A stretch of 64,000 nt of DNA from Allobosea sp. BH3 (GTDB lineage Bacteria; Pseudomonadota; Alphaproteobacteria; Rhizobiales; Beijerinckiaceae), in the NCBI RefSeq assembly GCF_025499465.1, contig NZ_JAIMCA010000002.1, forward strand, positions 62,001 to 126,000, in the 5' to 3' direction. Below are positions 54,523-63,973 of the stretch, piece by piece (positions within the stretch are counted from its first letter, which is position 1; the number at the start of each line of letters is the position of its first letter). Under the pieces are notes generated by a model. It was given only the letters and a program-made list of their open reading frames with translations, was not told where the DNA came from and made no database searches. A program made the translations under genes and the position numbers.

Positions 54523-56292
54523 TTGCTCCCGCAACCGCTGCCCTTCGAGGATCGGATCATCATTTTTCGCGTCGGACGCGCCCGGGATATCTCGCTGAAC
54601 CAGCTCTTCCTGGTGGCCATTAGCCTGATCCTGGCCTGCACCCTCGTCCTCGGCATCAGCCTTGTCGGCCAGTACCATCGCGCCCTGCGGGAGAGCGACC
54701 AGGATCTTGTGCGGCTCCATTCGTTCCGGGAGGTGCTGGCCGCCGCCAACCGCGTCTCCGCCGAGCGCGGCCCGACCAACGTCGCCTTGGGGCGCGACAG
54801 CGTCGCGAACGACCCCATTCTGGAGCGCCTCGCCAGCTATCGGCAGGCCAGCGACGAAGCCATCGCGCGCGTCGCGCCGGGGCCTTTGCTGGCTGCCGAG
54901 ACCAAGCGACTGCGCGAGCGCCTCGCGCAATCACGCGGCGCGGTCGACGTGCTGCTGGCGCAGCCCCTCGCCGAGCGCGGCCAGGACAAGGTCGAGCAGG
55001 CCATCTTCGCGATGTTCAAGGCCTATGACGCGACGCAACCCGTTATCGGCACCGCGATGACGGAGCTTCTGGCGTCCGACGCGGAGTTGATCGGCCTCGC
55101 TCTCATCGCGCAGATGGTCGCGGAGCTGCGCGATTATGCCGGGCGCCTCGGCTCCTATGTCGTCATCGCCATTACTCATGGCGGGCCGCTATCGGGAGCG
55201 AACAGGGCGGCCTTCGAACAGGCGCAGGGGCGGATCATGCAGATCCGGGACATGATCAGCCAACAGATGACCGCCAATGCGGCGGCTTCGGTGCGGGAGG
55301 CACACAGCGCCACGGAGCGGGCGTTCTTCACCGACGGGCTGCGCCTGATCGACGAGACCCATCAGCGCCAGGGCACTCCGGGGGCGGCAGACACGCCGGA
55401 GAGCTTCACAGATGCGATCGTGCCGAGCTTCGCGCCGATCGAAAAGCTGCGGGATACGTTCTTCGATGCCGCCCTCGCCCAGCTCGAGGATGTTCGCACC
55501 GAAGCCCGGACGGCACTCTTCTTCGCCTATGCCATCACAGCGGTGGTTCTCGGCCTCGTCCTGCTGCTGCTGCTGGCGAGCCGCAGCTTCCTCTTCGCGC
55601 CGCTGATGCGGGCCCGCGAGCGCGTCATCGACCTCGCCGAAGGGCGGCTTGCGCGGCCGATCGACAAGCGCGGACTGACGCGCGAGATGCTCCATCTCTT
55701 CCAGGCGCTCGCCGTCCTGAGGAGCCGACTGATCGAGCGCGAGCAGCTCGATGCCGAGCGCAATCGACTCACCGCTGCGCTCACGGTACAGGCCGATACC
55801 GACGGGCTGACAGGCGTTCTGAACCGCGGCGCGCTGGAGCGGGCGGTGAAGCGGCTCGCCGAAGCGCCGCAGCCGCCGGCGTGGATCGGCCTGATCATGC
55901 TCGACCTCGATTATTTTAAGGCCGTGAACGACCAGCACGGCCACGCCGCCGGAGACGCGGCGCTGCGGGTGACGGCTGCCCGCCTGCGCCACACCCTGCG
56001 CCAGGGCGACATCCTCGCGCGCTTCGGTGGCGAGGAGTTCGTCATCGTCGTGCCCGATGCGGGCGAAGCAAGGCTGCTCGAAATGGCCGAGCGGCTGCGG
56101 CGCGCCATTGGCGACACGCCGTTTCCGATCGACGACGGCAGCACGATCAAACTGAGCGCGAGCCTCGGCGTGGCGCGGGTGCCCGCTAACCCCGACGTCT
56201 GGCCGCAATTGCTGAAGGCGGCCGACGGCGCGCTCTACGAAGCCAAGCGCCAAGGGCGCAACCGCGTCGTCGTCCGCTCCGCCACGGGCTGA
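54523..56292 (+). CDS. membrane diguanylate cyclase with periplasmic sensor domain
   Basis: 589 residues in the longest plausible frame, starting at TTG (54523); the true start is uncertain. A membrane helix (about 26-48, LFLVAISLILACTLVLGISL), a long periplasmic helical domain (about 50-325) containing NRVSAERGPTNVALG reminiscent of NIT-type sensors, a second helix (about 330-350), HAMP-like region, and a GGDEF domain with DGLTGVLNRGAL, LDLDYFKAVND and GGEEF. RQGD five residues before GGEEF is an inhibitory I-site. It should make cyclic di-GMP. No EAL domain. It lies 140 bp after the PdhS-like gene on the same strand and faces mgtE 10 bp away. Confidence 0.85.
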   Translation: MLPQPLPFEDRIIIFRVGRARDISLNQLFLVAISLILACTLVLGISLVGQYHRALRESDQDLVRLHSFREVLAAANRVSAERGPTNVALGRDSVANDPILERLASYRQASDEAIARVAPGPLLAAETKRLRERLAQSRGAVDVLLAQPLAERGQDKVEQAIFAMFKAYDATQPVIGTAMTELLASDAELIGLALIAQMVAELRDYAGRLGSYVVIAITHGGPLSGANRAAFEQAQGRIMQIRDMISQQMTANAAASVREAHSATERAFFTDGLRLIDETHQRQGTPGAADTPESFTDAIVPSFAPIEKLRDTFFDAALAQLEDVRTEARTALFFAYAITAVVLGLVLLLLLASRSFLFAPLMRARERVIDLAEGRLARPIDKRGLTREMLHLFQALAVLRSRLIEREQLDAERNRLTAALTVQADTDGLTGVLNRGALERAVKRLAEAPQPPAWIGLIMLDLDYFKAVNDQHGHAAGDAALRVTAARLRHTLRQGDILARFGGEEFVIVVPDAGEARLLEMAERLRRAIGDTPFPIDDGSTIKLSASLGVARVPANPDVWPQLLKAADGALYEAKRQGRNRVVVRSATG

Positions 56293-56302
56293 GGACAGCT
56301 CA

Positions 56303-57670
56303 CTACAGAAGCGCGCCGCGCAGGATGACCGCGGCGATGCCGAAATAGATGACGAGGCCGGTCACGTCGACCAGCGTCGCCACCAGCGGAGCCGACGCAC
56401 TTGCCGGGTCGAAACCTAGCCGCTTCAGCGCGAAGGGCAGCATCGAGCCCATCAGCGAGCCGAAGGTGACGATGCCGACCAGCGTCGCGCCGACCGTCGC
56501 CGCGATCAGCATCCAGTGCTGTCCGTAATCGTAGAGACCGGCCACCTGCCAGACCGCGATGCGCGCGACGCCGATCAGCCCGAGGATCGAGCCGAGAACA
56601 AGCCCGGAGGGCAGCTCACGCAGCACCACGCGCCACCAGTCCTTCAGCGTCAGCTCGCGCAGCGCCAGAGCCCGGATGATCAGCGAGGTCGCCTGAGAGC
56701 CGGAATTGCCGCCTGCGCTCATGATCAACGGGATGAACAGCGTCAGCACGAGCGCCTTCGCTAACTCGTGCTCGTAATGCTGCATCGCGGAAGCGGTCAG
56801 CATCTCGCCGAGCAGCAGGATCGAGAGCCAGCCCGCTCGCTTCTTGATCATCGCGAAGAAGCCGATTTCCTTGTAGGGCTCGTCGAGGGCCTCCATGCCG
56901 CCGAGCTTCTGCACGTCCTCGGTCGTCTCCTCGATCATGGCGTCGATGACGTCGTCGAAGGTGACGATGCCGATGATCCGCTCCTCTTCGTCCACGACGG
57001 GGACGGCGAGCAGATCGTATTTGGTGATCAGCCGGGCGACGTCCTCGCGATCGACCTCCGGCGTGACGGTGATCGGCTTGTGCGCCGGCACGACCGATTC
57101 GACCGGCGCCTCCGGATCGCCGCTGATGAGGCGCCGCAGCGATACTGCGCGGACGAGTTTGCGCGTCTCGGTATCGAGCACATAGATCGCATAGATGGTC
57201 TCGCGAGAGCGCTCGACGCGGCGGATATGCTCGAGCGTGCGCTGCACCGTCCAGTTCGAGGGCACGCTGACGAACTCGGTCGTCATGATCGAGCCGGCGC
57301 TGTGCTCGGGATAGGCGAGCAGCTTCTTCAGGTCGGATCGTGTTTGCCAGTCCAGGCGGCCGGCAAGGCGCTGGCGGGCCGGCTCGTCGAGTTCCTGGAA
57401 GACGTCGGCGGCGCGGTCGGCGGACATGCCCGACAAAAGCGCGCCGGCCCGCGCCTCGGGCAGCAGGGCCAGTGCCTCGGCCGCAGCGGTGAACTCGGAC
57501 TGGTCGAGCACCTCGACGGCGCGCTCGAAGGGCAACTCCTCCAGGACATGGGCGATCGTGGCGCTGTCCTGGTCGTTCAGCGTCTCGACGATGTCGGCGA
57601 CATGCTCCTGCGCCAGCGTGTGGGCCAGCGTCACGGCAAGCAGGTCCGTCTTTTCGGCGGTTTCATTCAT
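56303..57670 (-). CDS. mgtE: magnesium transporter MgtE
   Basis: 455-residue Mg2+ channel. N-terminal helical domain (LEELPFERAVEVLDQSEFTAAAEALALL ... SADRAADVFQELDEPARQRL), two CBS domains with AVPVVDEEERIIGIVTFDDVIDAM, then five helices including the GGNSGSQATSLIIRALALRELTL segment that lines the pore. Length matches MgtE (about 450). Gating by cytosolic Mg2+ is known for the family. Convergent with the diguanylate cyclase. No Mg riboswitch recognised in the 421-bp upstream region. Confidence 0.95.
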   Translation of the reverse strand: MNETAEKTDLLAVTLAHTLAQEHVADIVETLNDQDSATIAHVLEELPFERAVEVLDQSEFTAAAEALALLPEARAGALLSGMSADRAADVFQELDEPARQRLAGRLDWQTRSDLKKLLAYPEHSAGSIMTTEFVSVPSNWTVQRTLEHIRRVERSRETIYAIYVLDTETRKLVRAVSLRRLISGDPEAPVESVVPAHKPITVTPEVDREDVARLITKYDLLAVPVVDEEERIIGIVTFDDVIDAMIEETTEDVQKLGGMEALDEPYKEIGFFAMIKKRAGWLSILLLGEMLTASAMQHYEHELAKALVLTLFIPLIMSAGGNSGSQATSLIIRALALRELTLKDWWRVVLRELPSGLVLGSILGLIGVARIAVWQVAGLYDYGQHWMLIAATVGATLVGIVTFGSLMGSMLPFALKRLGFDPASASAPLVATLVDVTGLVIYFGIAAVILRGALL

Positions 57671-58091
57671 GGCTCTTACTCTGCGATCGGGCCGTCATGG
57701 CCGGATCGCAGCGAGCCGGGGGACCCGGTTTACGCGCGCGAGACGGCGGCAGACGGCTTCGACTGTCGGCTGGGACTGTCGCTTGGCATCGGGTCGGGGG
57801 TTCCTGTGAGCAACCAGCCGCGCGGGCCGGAAGCAGGGAGGCCAATGCACCCGCATCGTGCCCGCGTCAAACGGTTTTTCGCGCTGCAGAACGGGCAGCA
57901 TCATTAGGAGAATTGCTCTCCCTATGACCACGCGGCGTATCGCGGCCGTTGCGGGCATCTCGTCATTGCGGCGGTTGCCAAGAGCGAAGCGGGGCCTATT
58001 GTCGCGGCGACGGAATCGGCCTTGAACCGGCTCGCGTCGCGAACCGATCTCGATTCGCCCTCCTGATCTTTTCTGCGCAGGAACCCCGCCG
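57671..58091. other. divergent intergenic region between mgtE and the glutathione S-transferase gene
   Basis: 421 bp with no convincing gene; a 136-codon minus-strand frame (57695-58105) has an Arg-rich composition typical of a shadow and overlaps the gst start. A small inverted repeat GGAGA / TCTCC occurs near 57909-57923. Likely promoters for both genes. Confidence 0.4.
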
Positions 58092-58754
58092 ATGCCCCTG
58101 ACCATCTATGGCTGCTATCGCTCGCGCGCATCGCGCAACATCTGGCTCGCCAACGAACTCGGCCTGCCCTTCGTGCATGTGCCGGTGGTCCAGGCCTATC
58201 GTCTGCCGGACCCGAACGCGCCGGACGCGCCGCTGAACACCCGCAGCAGCGACTTCCTCACTATCAATCCCAACGGCCATATCCCCAGCATCGACGATGA
58301 CGGCTTCAAGCTGCACGAGTCGCTGGCGATCAACCTCTACCTCGCGCGTAAGCATGGCGGGCCGCTCGCTCCCCAGAATGCGCAGGAGGAAGGGCTTGCC
58401 GTGATGTGGGCGCTCTGGGCCGCGACCGAATGCGAGACGCATGCACTGAACCTCCAGTACCATCTCGCCGCCTATCCGCCGGAGAAGCGCAAGCCGGAGT
58501 TGGTCGAGGCGGCCCTCGCCGCCCTGGCCGCACCTTTCGCGGTGCTCGACAAGACGCTCGCCGAGGGCAACGGCTATGTAATGGGCGGCCGTTTCACCGT
58601 CGCCGACATCAACGTCGCCGAGATCATCCGGTATGCGAAGCCGGCGACGCAGCTCTTCGACGCCAATCCCCATGTGAAAGCCTGGCTCGACGCCTGCCAG
58701 TCCCGGCAGGCCTTCAAGGCGATGTGGCAGGCGCGCGACGCCGAAGCCGCCTGA
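58092..58754 (+). CDS. glutathione S-transferase family protein
   Basis: 220-residue cytosolic transferase. N-terminal thioredoxin fold with [27 protein letters not shown] and [29 protein letters not shown] (the cis-Pro and Glu-Ser pair that bind glutathione), then a helical C-terminal domain with [12 protein letters not shown]. It conjugates or exchanges glutathione; substrate not predictable. Terminated by the hairpin at 58778. Confidence 0.92.
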   Translation: MPLTIYGCYRSRASRNIWLANELGLPFVHVPVVQAYRLPDPNAPDAPLNTRSSDFLTINPNGHIPSIDDDGFKLHESLAINLYLARKHGGPLAPQNAQEEGLAVMWALWAATECETHALNLQYHLAAYPPEKRKPELVEAALAALAAPFAVLDKTLAEGNGYVMGGRFTVADINVAEIIRYAKPATQLFDANPHVKAWLDACQSRQAFKAMWQARDAEAA

Positions 58755-58777
58755 CGGCAGGAAACGGGTGGAGGACA

Positions 58778-58814
58778 AGCCGGGGCGAGCTTATCGCCCC
58801 GGCTGTCTCTTTTT
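58778..58814 (+). terminator. rho-independent terminator of the glutathione S-transferase gene
   Basis: 10-bp stem AGCCGGGGCG / CGCCCCGGCT with a 7-base loop (58778-58804), followed by a TCTCTTTTT run. Its position argues that the next gene starts at 58840 and not at an upstream in-frame GTG. Confidence 0.8.
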
Positions 58815-58839
58815 GCGCGGCGACTGTCTGAGCTTGCCC

Positions 58840-59799
58840 ATGTCATCGACCTCGACGCCCCCCGCTTCGCCCACCCAGGCTCCGCCAGCGCCGCCGCAGG
58901 CCATGGACCTGAGCGACTGGCTGCTGCTCCTGCTGCTGTCCCTGCTCTGGGGCGCTTCCTTCTTCTTCGGCAAGATCGCGGTCTCCGCCTGGCCGCCGCT
59001 CGTCGTGGTGCTGGCGCGCGTCGCGATGGCTGCTGCGGCACTGCTTCTCGTCGTCCGGCTGTCGGGGCTCTCGATGCGGGTCGGCCGCGGCATGTGGCTG
59101 TCCTTCTTCGGCATGGGGCTGATCAACAACCTGATCCCCTTCGGGCTGATCTTCTGGGGCCAGACCGAGATCGCGAGCGGGCTCGCCTCGATCATCAACG
59201 CCACCACGCCGCTGTTCGGCGTCGTCGTCGCCCATCTCTTCGGGCAGAATGAGAAGGCGACCGGGCTCAAGCTCGCCGGCGTCGCGGCCGGTGTCGTCGG
59301 CGTCGCGGTGCTGATGGGGCCGGATGCGGTGCATGGCTTTGGCGGAGCGCTTCTGCCGCAGCTCGCCTGCCTCGCCGCCGCCCTCTCCTATGGGTTTGCC
59401 GCGCTCTACGGGCGCCGCTTCCGCGCCATGCCGCCGCTGGTCACCGCCGCCGGACAGGTCAGCGCCACGACGATCATGGCCGTGCCGCTCGTGCTGATCT
59501 TCCATCCGCCCTGGCTGCTGCCTGTGCCTGGCGCGACGGTCGGGCTGGCGCTAGTCGGCCTGGCGCTGCTCTCGACGGCGCTGGCCTATGTCATCTTCTT
59601 CCGGATCATGCGGCGGGCCGGCGGCACCAATGTCACGCTCGTGACCTTCCTCATCCCTGTCAGCGCCATCCTGCTCGGCTGGGCCTTCCTCGGGGAGGCA
59701 CTCCTGCCGCGGCATCTGGCCGGCATGGCCGCCATCGCCATGGGGCTGGCCCTCATCGATGGGCGCATCGCCGGATTGGTGCGATTTAGGCGGGGTTGA
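58840..59799 (+). CDS. EamA family (drug/metabolite transporter) membrane protein
   Basis: 319 residues from the ATG at 58840 (MSSTSTPPASPTQAPPAPP). About ten membrane helices in two EamA repeats: LLLLSLLWGASFFFGKIAV with LINNLIPFGLIFWGQ, and LACLAAALSYGFAALYGRRF with ALLSTALAYVIFFRIMRR. DMT-superfamily exporters move amino acids, nucleosides or drugs; substrate unknown. Single gene, following a terminator. Confidence 0.9.
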   Translation: MSSTSTPPASPTQAPPAPPQAMDLSDWLLLLLLSLLWGASFFFGKIAVSAWPPLVVVLARVAMAAAALLLVVRLSGLSMRVGRGMWLSFFGMGLINNLIPFGLIFWGQTEIASGLASIINATTPLFGVVVAHLFGQNEKATGLKLAGVAAGVVGVAVLMGPDAVHGFGGALLPQLACLAAALSYGFAALYGRRFRAMPPLVTAAGQVSATTIMAVPLVLIFHPPWLLPVPGATVGLALVGLALLSTALAYVIFFRIMRRAGGTNVTLVTFLIPVSAILLGWAFLGEALLPRHLAGMAAIAMGLALIDGRIAGLVRFRRG

Positions 59800-59908
59800 G
59801 TTGAAAAACTTTATTGCCAAAAAATTATGAATGGCTCTAGGGTCGCCCCCGTCTACAGCCTGTCAATGCAGATGCCGCGACAAGCGGCACGGGGAACGGG
59901 GAACGGTC

Positions 59909-60895
59909 ATGGATGTGCGGCAACTGCGATGTTTCATCGCGGTGGCAGAGGAGCTGCATTTTGGCCGCGCGGCCGAACGGCTCGGCGTCGCGCCCCCCGC
60001 GTTGTCACGGCAGATCAGCGCCCTTGAGGACGAGCTCGGCGTCAGCCTGCTGACGCGCACGACCCGTCAGGTCGCGATGACGCGCGCCGGTCTCATCATG
60101 CTGGAGGAAGCCAAGGGCATCCTCGTCAAGATGGAGCACGCATCGCGCGCGGTGCGGGAAGCCTCCCTCGCCTCGGGCAAGGTGCTGCGCGTCGGCGCGA
60201 TCGATGCAGCGTCGTCGAGCTTCCTGCCGGAGGCCCTCGTGACGTTCCGCGCCCGCTTCCCCGGCATCGAGATCAAGTTTGTCGAGGCGATGACTGCTGG
60301 GCTGGTCCAGATGCTTGAATCCGGCAAGCTCGACGTCGCGCTCTCGCGGCCGCCGCGCAAACCGACCGACTGCGCCTTCGAGATTCTGCGGGTCGAGCGG
60401 CCGATCGTGGTGCTCAATGAAGAGCACCCGCTCGCCGCCCGCGAGAACCTGACGATGCTCGATCTCGTCGGCGAGCCCTTCGTCGTGCCGTCGAAGCGCA
60501 TCCGGCCCTATGCCTACGATCTCGTCATGGCCTATTTCGAGAGTGTCGGCGCCGTCCCCAACGTCGTCATCGAAGCGACGGAAAAGCCGGCCATGATGTC
60601 TGCGGTCGCCGCCGGTCTCGGCATGGCGCTGGCGCCGGACTGGGTTTCGCGGCTCTCCTTCCCCGGCGTGACGATGCGGAGGCTGCGCGGGGCGCTACTC
60701 GACCCGCCGCCGCCCGGCGCGCTGGTCGGCGTGGCGTGGAGGCCGCAACAGAAACTGCCCGCGCGCGACGATTTCCTGGCGATCCTGCGGGAGAGCGTGA
60801 CCCTGCTCGACGACCGCCACGTGCTCACCTTCCCCCCATCCAACCCATCGCAGATACGGACAGCCCGGACCGGGGCGTCTGCCGGAGGAGCCTGA
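59909..60895 (+). CDS. LysR family transcriptional regulator (TTT operon)
   Basis: 328 residues from the ATG at 59909. N-terminal winged HTH MDVRQLRCFIAVAEELHFGRAAERLGVAPPALSRQISALE, then a periplasmic-binding-protein-like effector domain. Its TGA overlaps the tctB ATG (TGATG), so it is co-translated with the transporter genes. This is unusual in that TTT operons are often under TctDE two-component control. It likely senses the imported carboxylate and acts on the promoter upstream of its own gene (AT-rich 59800-59850), though the operator is not identified. Confidence 0.9.
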   Translation: MDVRQLRCFIAVAEELHFGRAAERLGVAPPALSRQISALEDELGVSLLTRTTRQVAMTRAGLIMLEEAKGILVKMEHASRAVREASLASGKVLRVGAIDAASSSFLPEALVTFRARFPGIEIKFVEAMTAGLVQMLESGKLDVALSRPPRKPTDCAFEILRVERPIVVLNEEHPLAARENLTMLDLVGEPFVVPSKRIRPYAYDLVMAYFESVGAVPNVVIEATEKPAMMSAVAAGLGMALAPDWVSRLSFPGVTMRRLRGALLDPPPPGALVGVAWRPQQKLPARDDFLAILRESVTLLDDRHVLTFPPSNPSQIRTARTGASAGGA

Positions 60896-61413
60896 TGAGT
60901 TTAAATCAAATAGAGCGGGCGCAGGGCCTGCGCGTGCGATCGACGCAGGATCTCGCCGGCGGATTGTTCATGATCGCGCTGGCGCTCGGCGCCTTCGTCT
61001 TCACGTGGGACCTGCCGTCCGGCACGCTGCGCCAGCTCGGTCCGGGCATGCTGCCGAAGGCCTTCGCCGTGATCTGCGCGGGGCTCGGCGCCATGCTGGC
61101 GCTGGCCTCGCTGCGCTACAATGGCGAGAAGCTTTCCGGCTGGTCCTGGAAAGGCATCTTCTTCGCGCTCGGCGGCGCCCTGCTCTTCGCGCTCACCATC
61201 CGCGGCTTCGAGTTCGGTCCGATCCGGGTTCCGGCGCTGGGCCTGCTCGTCTCCGGGCCGCTGCTGATTTTCTTCTCCGGCCTCGCCGCCGATGATCGCA
61301 GGATCAAGGAACTGCTGATCTTCGCAGTGGCGATGTCGACCGCCTGCATCCTTCTGTTCAAATACGCGCTTAGCCTGCCGATCCCGCTTGCGCCCTGGCT
61401 CCTGGGGATCTGA
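60895..61413 (+). CDS. tctB: tripartite tricarboxylate transporter TctB-type subunit
   Basis: 172-residue small membrane protein with four hydrophobic segments (DLAGGLFMIALALGAFVFTW, MLPKAFAVICAGLGAMLALAS, GIFFALGGALLFALTI and a last one ending in LPIPLAPWLLG). Small TctB subunits accompany the large TctA permease. ATG overlaps the lysR stop and 4 bp separate it from tctA. Confidence 0.88.
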   Translation: MSLNQIERAQGLRVRSTQDLAGGLFMIALALGAFVFTWDLPSGTLRQLGPGMLPKAFAVICAGLGAMLALASLRYNGEKLSGWSWKGIFFALGGALLFALTIRGFEFGPIRVPALGLLVSGPLLIFFSGLAADDRRIKELLIFAVAMSTACILLFKYALSLPIPLAPWLLGI

Positions 61414-61417
61414 CGCG

Positions 61418-62917
61418 ATGGATATGCTCGCCAACCTTTCGCTCGGCTTCAGCGTCGCACTGACGCTCAAGAACATCGGGCTTTGCTTCGTCGGCTGTCT
61501 CGTCGGCACGCTGATCGGCGTGCTGCCCGGCGTCGGACCGATCGCCACCATCTCGATCCTGCTGCCGATCACCTTCGGGCTCGACCCGACCGGCGCACTG
61601 ATCATGCTCGCCGGCATCTATTACGGCGCGCAGTATGGCGGCTCGACCACGGCTATCCTGGTCAACATCCCCGGCGAGGCGACCTCCGTCGTCACCACGC
61701 TGGACGGCCACCAGATGGCCAAGCAGGGCCGCGCCGGCGTGGCGCTCGGCACGGCCGCGATCGGCTCCTTCTTCGCCGGCTGCGTCGCCACCGTCATCAT
61801 CGCAGCCCTGGGCGCCCCGCTGACGCGGCTCGCGCTGCTCTTCGGCCCGGCGGAATATTTCTCGCTGATGGTGATGGGCCTGTGCTTCGCGGTGGTGCTC
61901 GCGCGCGGCTCGATCCTCAAGGCCTTCTGCATGATCATGCTGGGCCTGCTGTTCTCAACTGTCGGTACCGACCTCGAGACCGGCCAGGAGCGGCTGACCT
62001 TCGGCATTCCCTCGCTTTCGGACGGCATCGACTTCTCGGTGCTGGCGATGGGCGTCTTCGGTTTCGCCGAGGTGCTGCGCAATCTCGAAGCCCCGGAGGC
62101 GCGCGACGTCGTCAAGAACAAGATCGGCCGGCTGCTGCCGGGCTGGGATGACATCAAGCAGTCGATCAAGCCGGTGCTGCGCGGCACCGCCATCGGCGGC
62201 ATCCTCGGCATCCTGCCCGGCAACGGGGCGGTGCTCGGCCCCTTCGCCAGCTATACGATGGAGAAGAAGCTCGCCAAGGATCCGTCCCGCTTCGGCAAGG
62301 GCGCGATCGAGGGCGTTGCCGGACCGGAATCGGCTAACAACGCCGGTGCGCAGACCGCCTTCATCCCGCTGCTCACCCTCGGCATTCCGCCGAATGCGGT
62401 GATGGCGCTGATGGTCGGCGCGATGACGATCCACGGCATCATTCCCGGCCCACAGGTGATGACCCGCAACCCGGACCTGTTCTGGGGCATGATCGCCTCG
62501 ATGTGGCTCGGCAACCTGATGCTGCTCGTCATCAACCTGCCGCTAGTCGGCATGTGGGTGAAGCTGCTGCAGGTGCCTTACCGGCTGATGTTCCCGGCGA
62601 TCCTGATCTTCTGCTGCATCGGCATCTACTCGGTGAACAACCAGCCGCTCGACGTCGCCTTCACGGCGCTGTTCGGCCTGTTCGGCTACCTGTTGATCAA
62701 GCTCGGCTTCGAGCCGGCGCCGCTCCTGCTCGGGTTCGTGCTCGGCAAGCTGATGGAGGAGAAGCTCAGGCAGGCGCTGATCATCTCGCGCGGCTCGTTC
62801 TTCACCTTCGTCGAGCGGCCGATCTCGGCAGGCCTGCTGCTCGTCGCCGTGGCTGTGCTCGCCATCGCCCTGCTGCCCTCGATGTCGAAGAAGCGTGACG
62901 AGGTGTTCACCGAATGA
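61418..62917 (+). CDS. tctA: tripartite tricarboxylate transporter permease TctA
   Basis: 499-residue permease with about 11-12 helices. Motifs LIGVLPGVGPIATISILLPITFGLDPTGALIMLAGIYYGAQYGGSTTAIL and GILPGNGAVLGPFASYTMEKKL, and PESANNAGAQTAFIPLLTLGIPPNA, are typical of TctA. It moves a carboxylate with the proton or sodium gradient, fed by the binding protein encoded next. Confidence 0.95.
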   Translation: MDMLANLSLGFSVALTLKNIGLCFVGCLVGTLIGVLPGVGPIATISILLPITFGLDPTGALIMLAGIYYGAQYGGSTTAILVNIPGEATSVVTTLDGHQMAKQGRAGVALGTAAIGSFFAGCVATVIIAALGAPLTRLALLFGPAEYFSLMVMGLCFAVVLARGSILKAFCMIMLGLLFSTVGTDLETGQERLTFGIPSLSDGIDFSVLAMGVFGFAEVLRNLEAPEARDVVKNKIGRLLPGWDDIKQSIKPVLRGTAIGGILGILPGNGAVLGPFASYTMEKKLAKDPSRFGKGAIEGVAGPESANNAGAQTAFIPLLTLGIPPNAVMALMVGAMTIHGIIPGPQVMTRNPDLFWGMIASMWLGNLMLLVINLPLVGMWVKLLQVPYRLMFPAILIFCCIGIYSVNNQPLDVAFTALFGLFGYLLIKLGFEPAPLLLGFVLGKLMEEKLRQALIISRGSFFTFVERPISAGLLLVAVAVLAIALLPSMSKKRDEVFTE

Positions 62918-62998
62918 CGGGGTTGCCGCTCCCGCGGCACCTCGTCAGTGTAAGCCCGACCACGCTCAAAAAATGATCAAGCTTTCGGAGGAATACGC

Positions 62999-63973
62999 AT
63001 GAAGAAGCTCGTTCTCGGCCTCGCCGCTGCCGCGGCGCTGGCCGTTTCCGGCAACGCCCACGCCCAAGCCTATCCGACGAAGCCCGTCACCATGATCGTG
63101 CCTTTCGCCGCCGGCGGGCCGACCGACATCATCGCCCGCATCGTCGCCGACCACATGTCGAAGACGCTCGGCCAGCAGATCGTGATCGAGAACGTCGCCG
63201 GCGCCGGCGGCACGACCGGCATCGCGCGCGCCGTCACCGCCGCGCCGGACGGCTACACCATCGCGATGGGGCATCTGGGCACCTTCTCGGCTGCGCCGGC
63301 CACCTATCCCGGCCTGAAATACGACCCGATCAACGGCATGCAGACCATCGGGCTTGCCGGCGGCACGCCGATCCTGATCGTGGCGCGCAAGAATTTCGAG
63401 CCGAAGGACCTGAAGGAGTTCGTCACCTATGTGAAAGCGAACGCCGACAAGGTGAACGAGGCCCATGCCGGCCTCGGCTCGGTCTCCTGGACGACCTGCA
63501 CCCTGCTCAAGGGCGTCCTGGGCACGCCGAAGATCAACGCCGTCGCCTATCGCGGCACCGGCCCGGCGCTGAACGACCTCGTCTCCGGCCAGGTCGACTT
63601 CATGTGCGACCAGATCGTCTCCGTGGCTGAACAGGTCCGCGCCAACACGATCAAGGCCTATGCGGTCGCCTCGGCCCAGCGCTCGCCGGCGCTGCCCGAC
63701 GTGCCGACCACCAAGGAAGCCGGCCTGCCCGAGTACCAGATCGAGGCCTGGAACGGCATCGCCGGCCCAAAGGGCATGCCGAAGGAGGCCATCGACAAGC
63801 TCGTCGACGCTCTGAACAAGGCGCTCAACGACGAGGGCACCAAGAAGCGCCTGCTCGATCTCGGCACTGTGCTGCCGACGGCCGAGGAGCGGACGCCTGC
63901 CGGCTTCGCAGCCCTGATCAAGCGTGACGCAGACAAGCTGACGCCTGCGCTCTCGGCCGCGCCGAAGCAGTAA
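62999..63973 (+). CDS. tctC: tripartite tricarboxylate transporter substrate-binding protein (TctC/Bug)
   Basis: 324-residue periplasmic binding protein. Signal peptide MKKLVLGLAAAAALAVSGNAHA cleaved after Ala22, then YPTKPVTMIVPFAAGGPTDIIARIVAD, ENVAGAGGTTGIARAVTAAPDGYTI and AYRGTGPALNDLVSGQVDFMCDQIV, the Bug-family ligand cleft. Bug proteins bind citrate, glutamate, aspartate or aromatic acids; ligand not predictable. A GGAGG ribosome binding site precedes the ATG. 81 bp after tctA. The operon end is near the window edge. Confidence 0.93.
   Translation: MKKLVLGLAAAAALAVSGNAHAQAYPTKPVTMIVPFAAGGPTDIIARIVADHMSKTLGQQIVIENVAGAGGTTGIARAVTAAPDGYTIAMGHLGTFSAAPATYPGLKYDPINGMQTIGLAGGTPILIVARKNFEPKDLKEFVTYVKANADKVNEAHAGLGSVSWTTCTLLKGVLGTPKINAVAYRGTGPALNDLVSGQVDFMCDQIVSVAEQVRANTIKAYAVASAQRSPALPDVPTTKEAGLPEYQIEAWNGIAGPKGMPKEAIDKLVDALNKALNDEGTKKRLLDLGTVLPTAEERTPAGFAALIKRDADKLTPALSAAPKQ

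Noticed and set aside
57695-58105. 136-codon minus-strand frame between mgtE and gst
   Set aside because: Arg-rich composition, overlaps the gst start, no recognisable feature.
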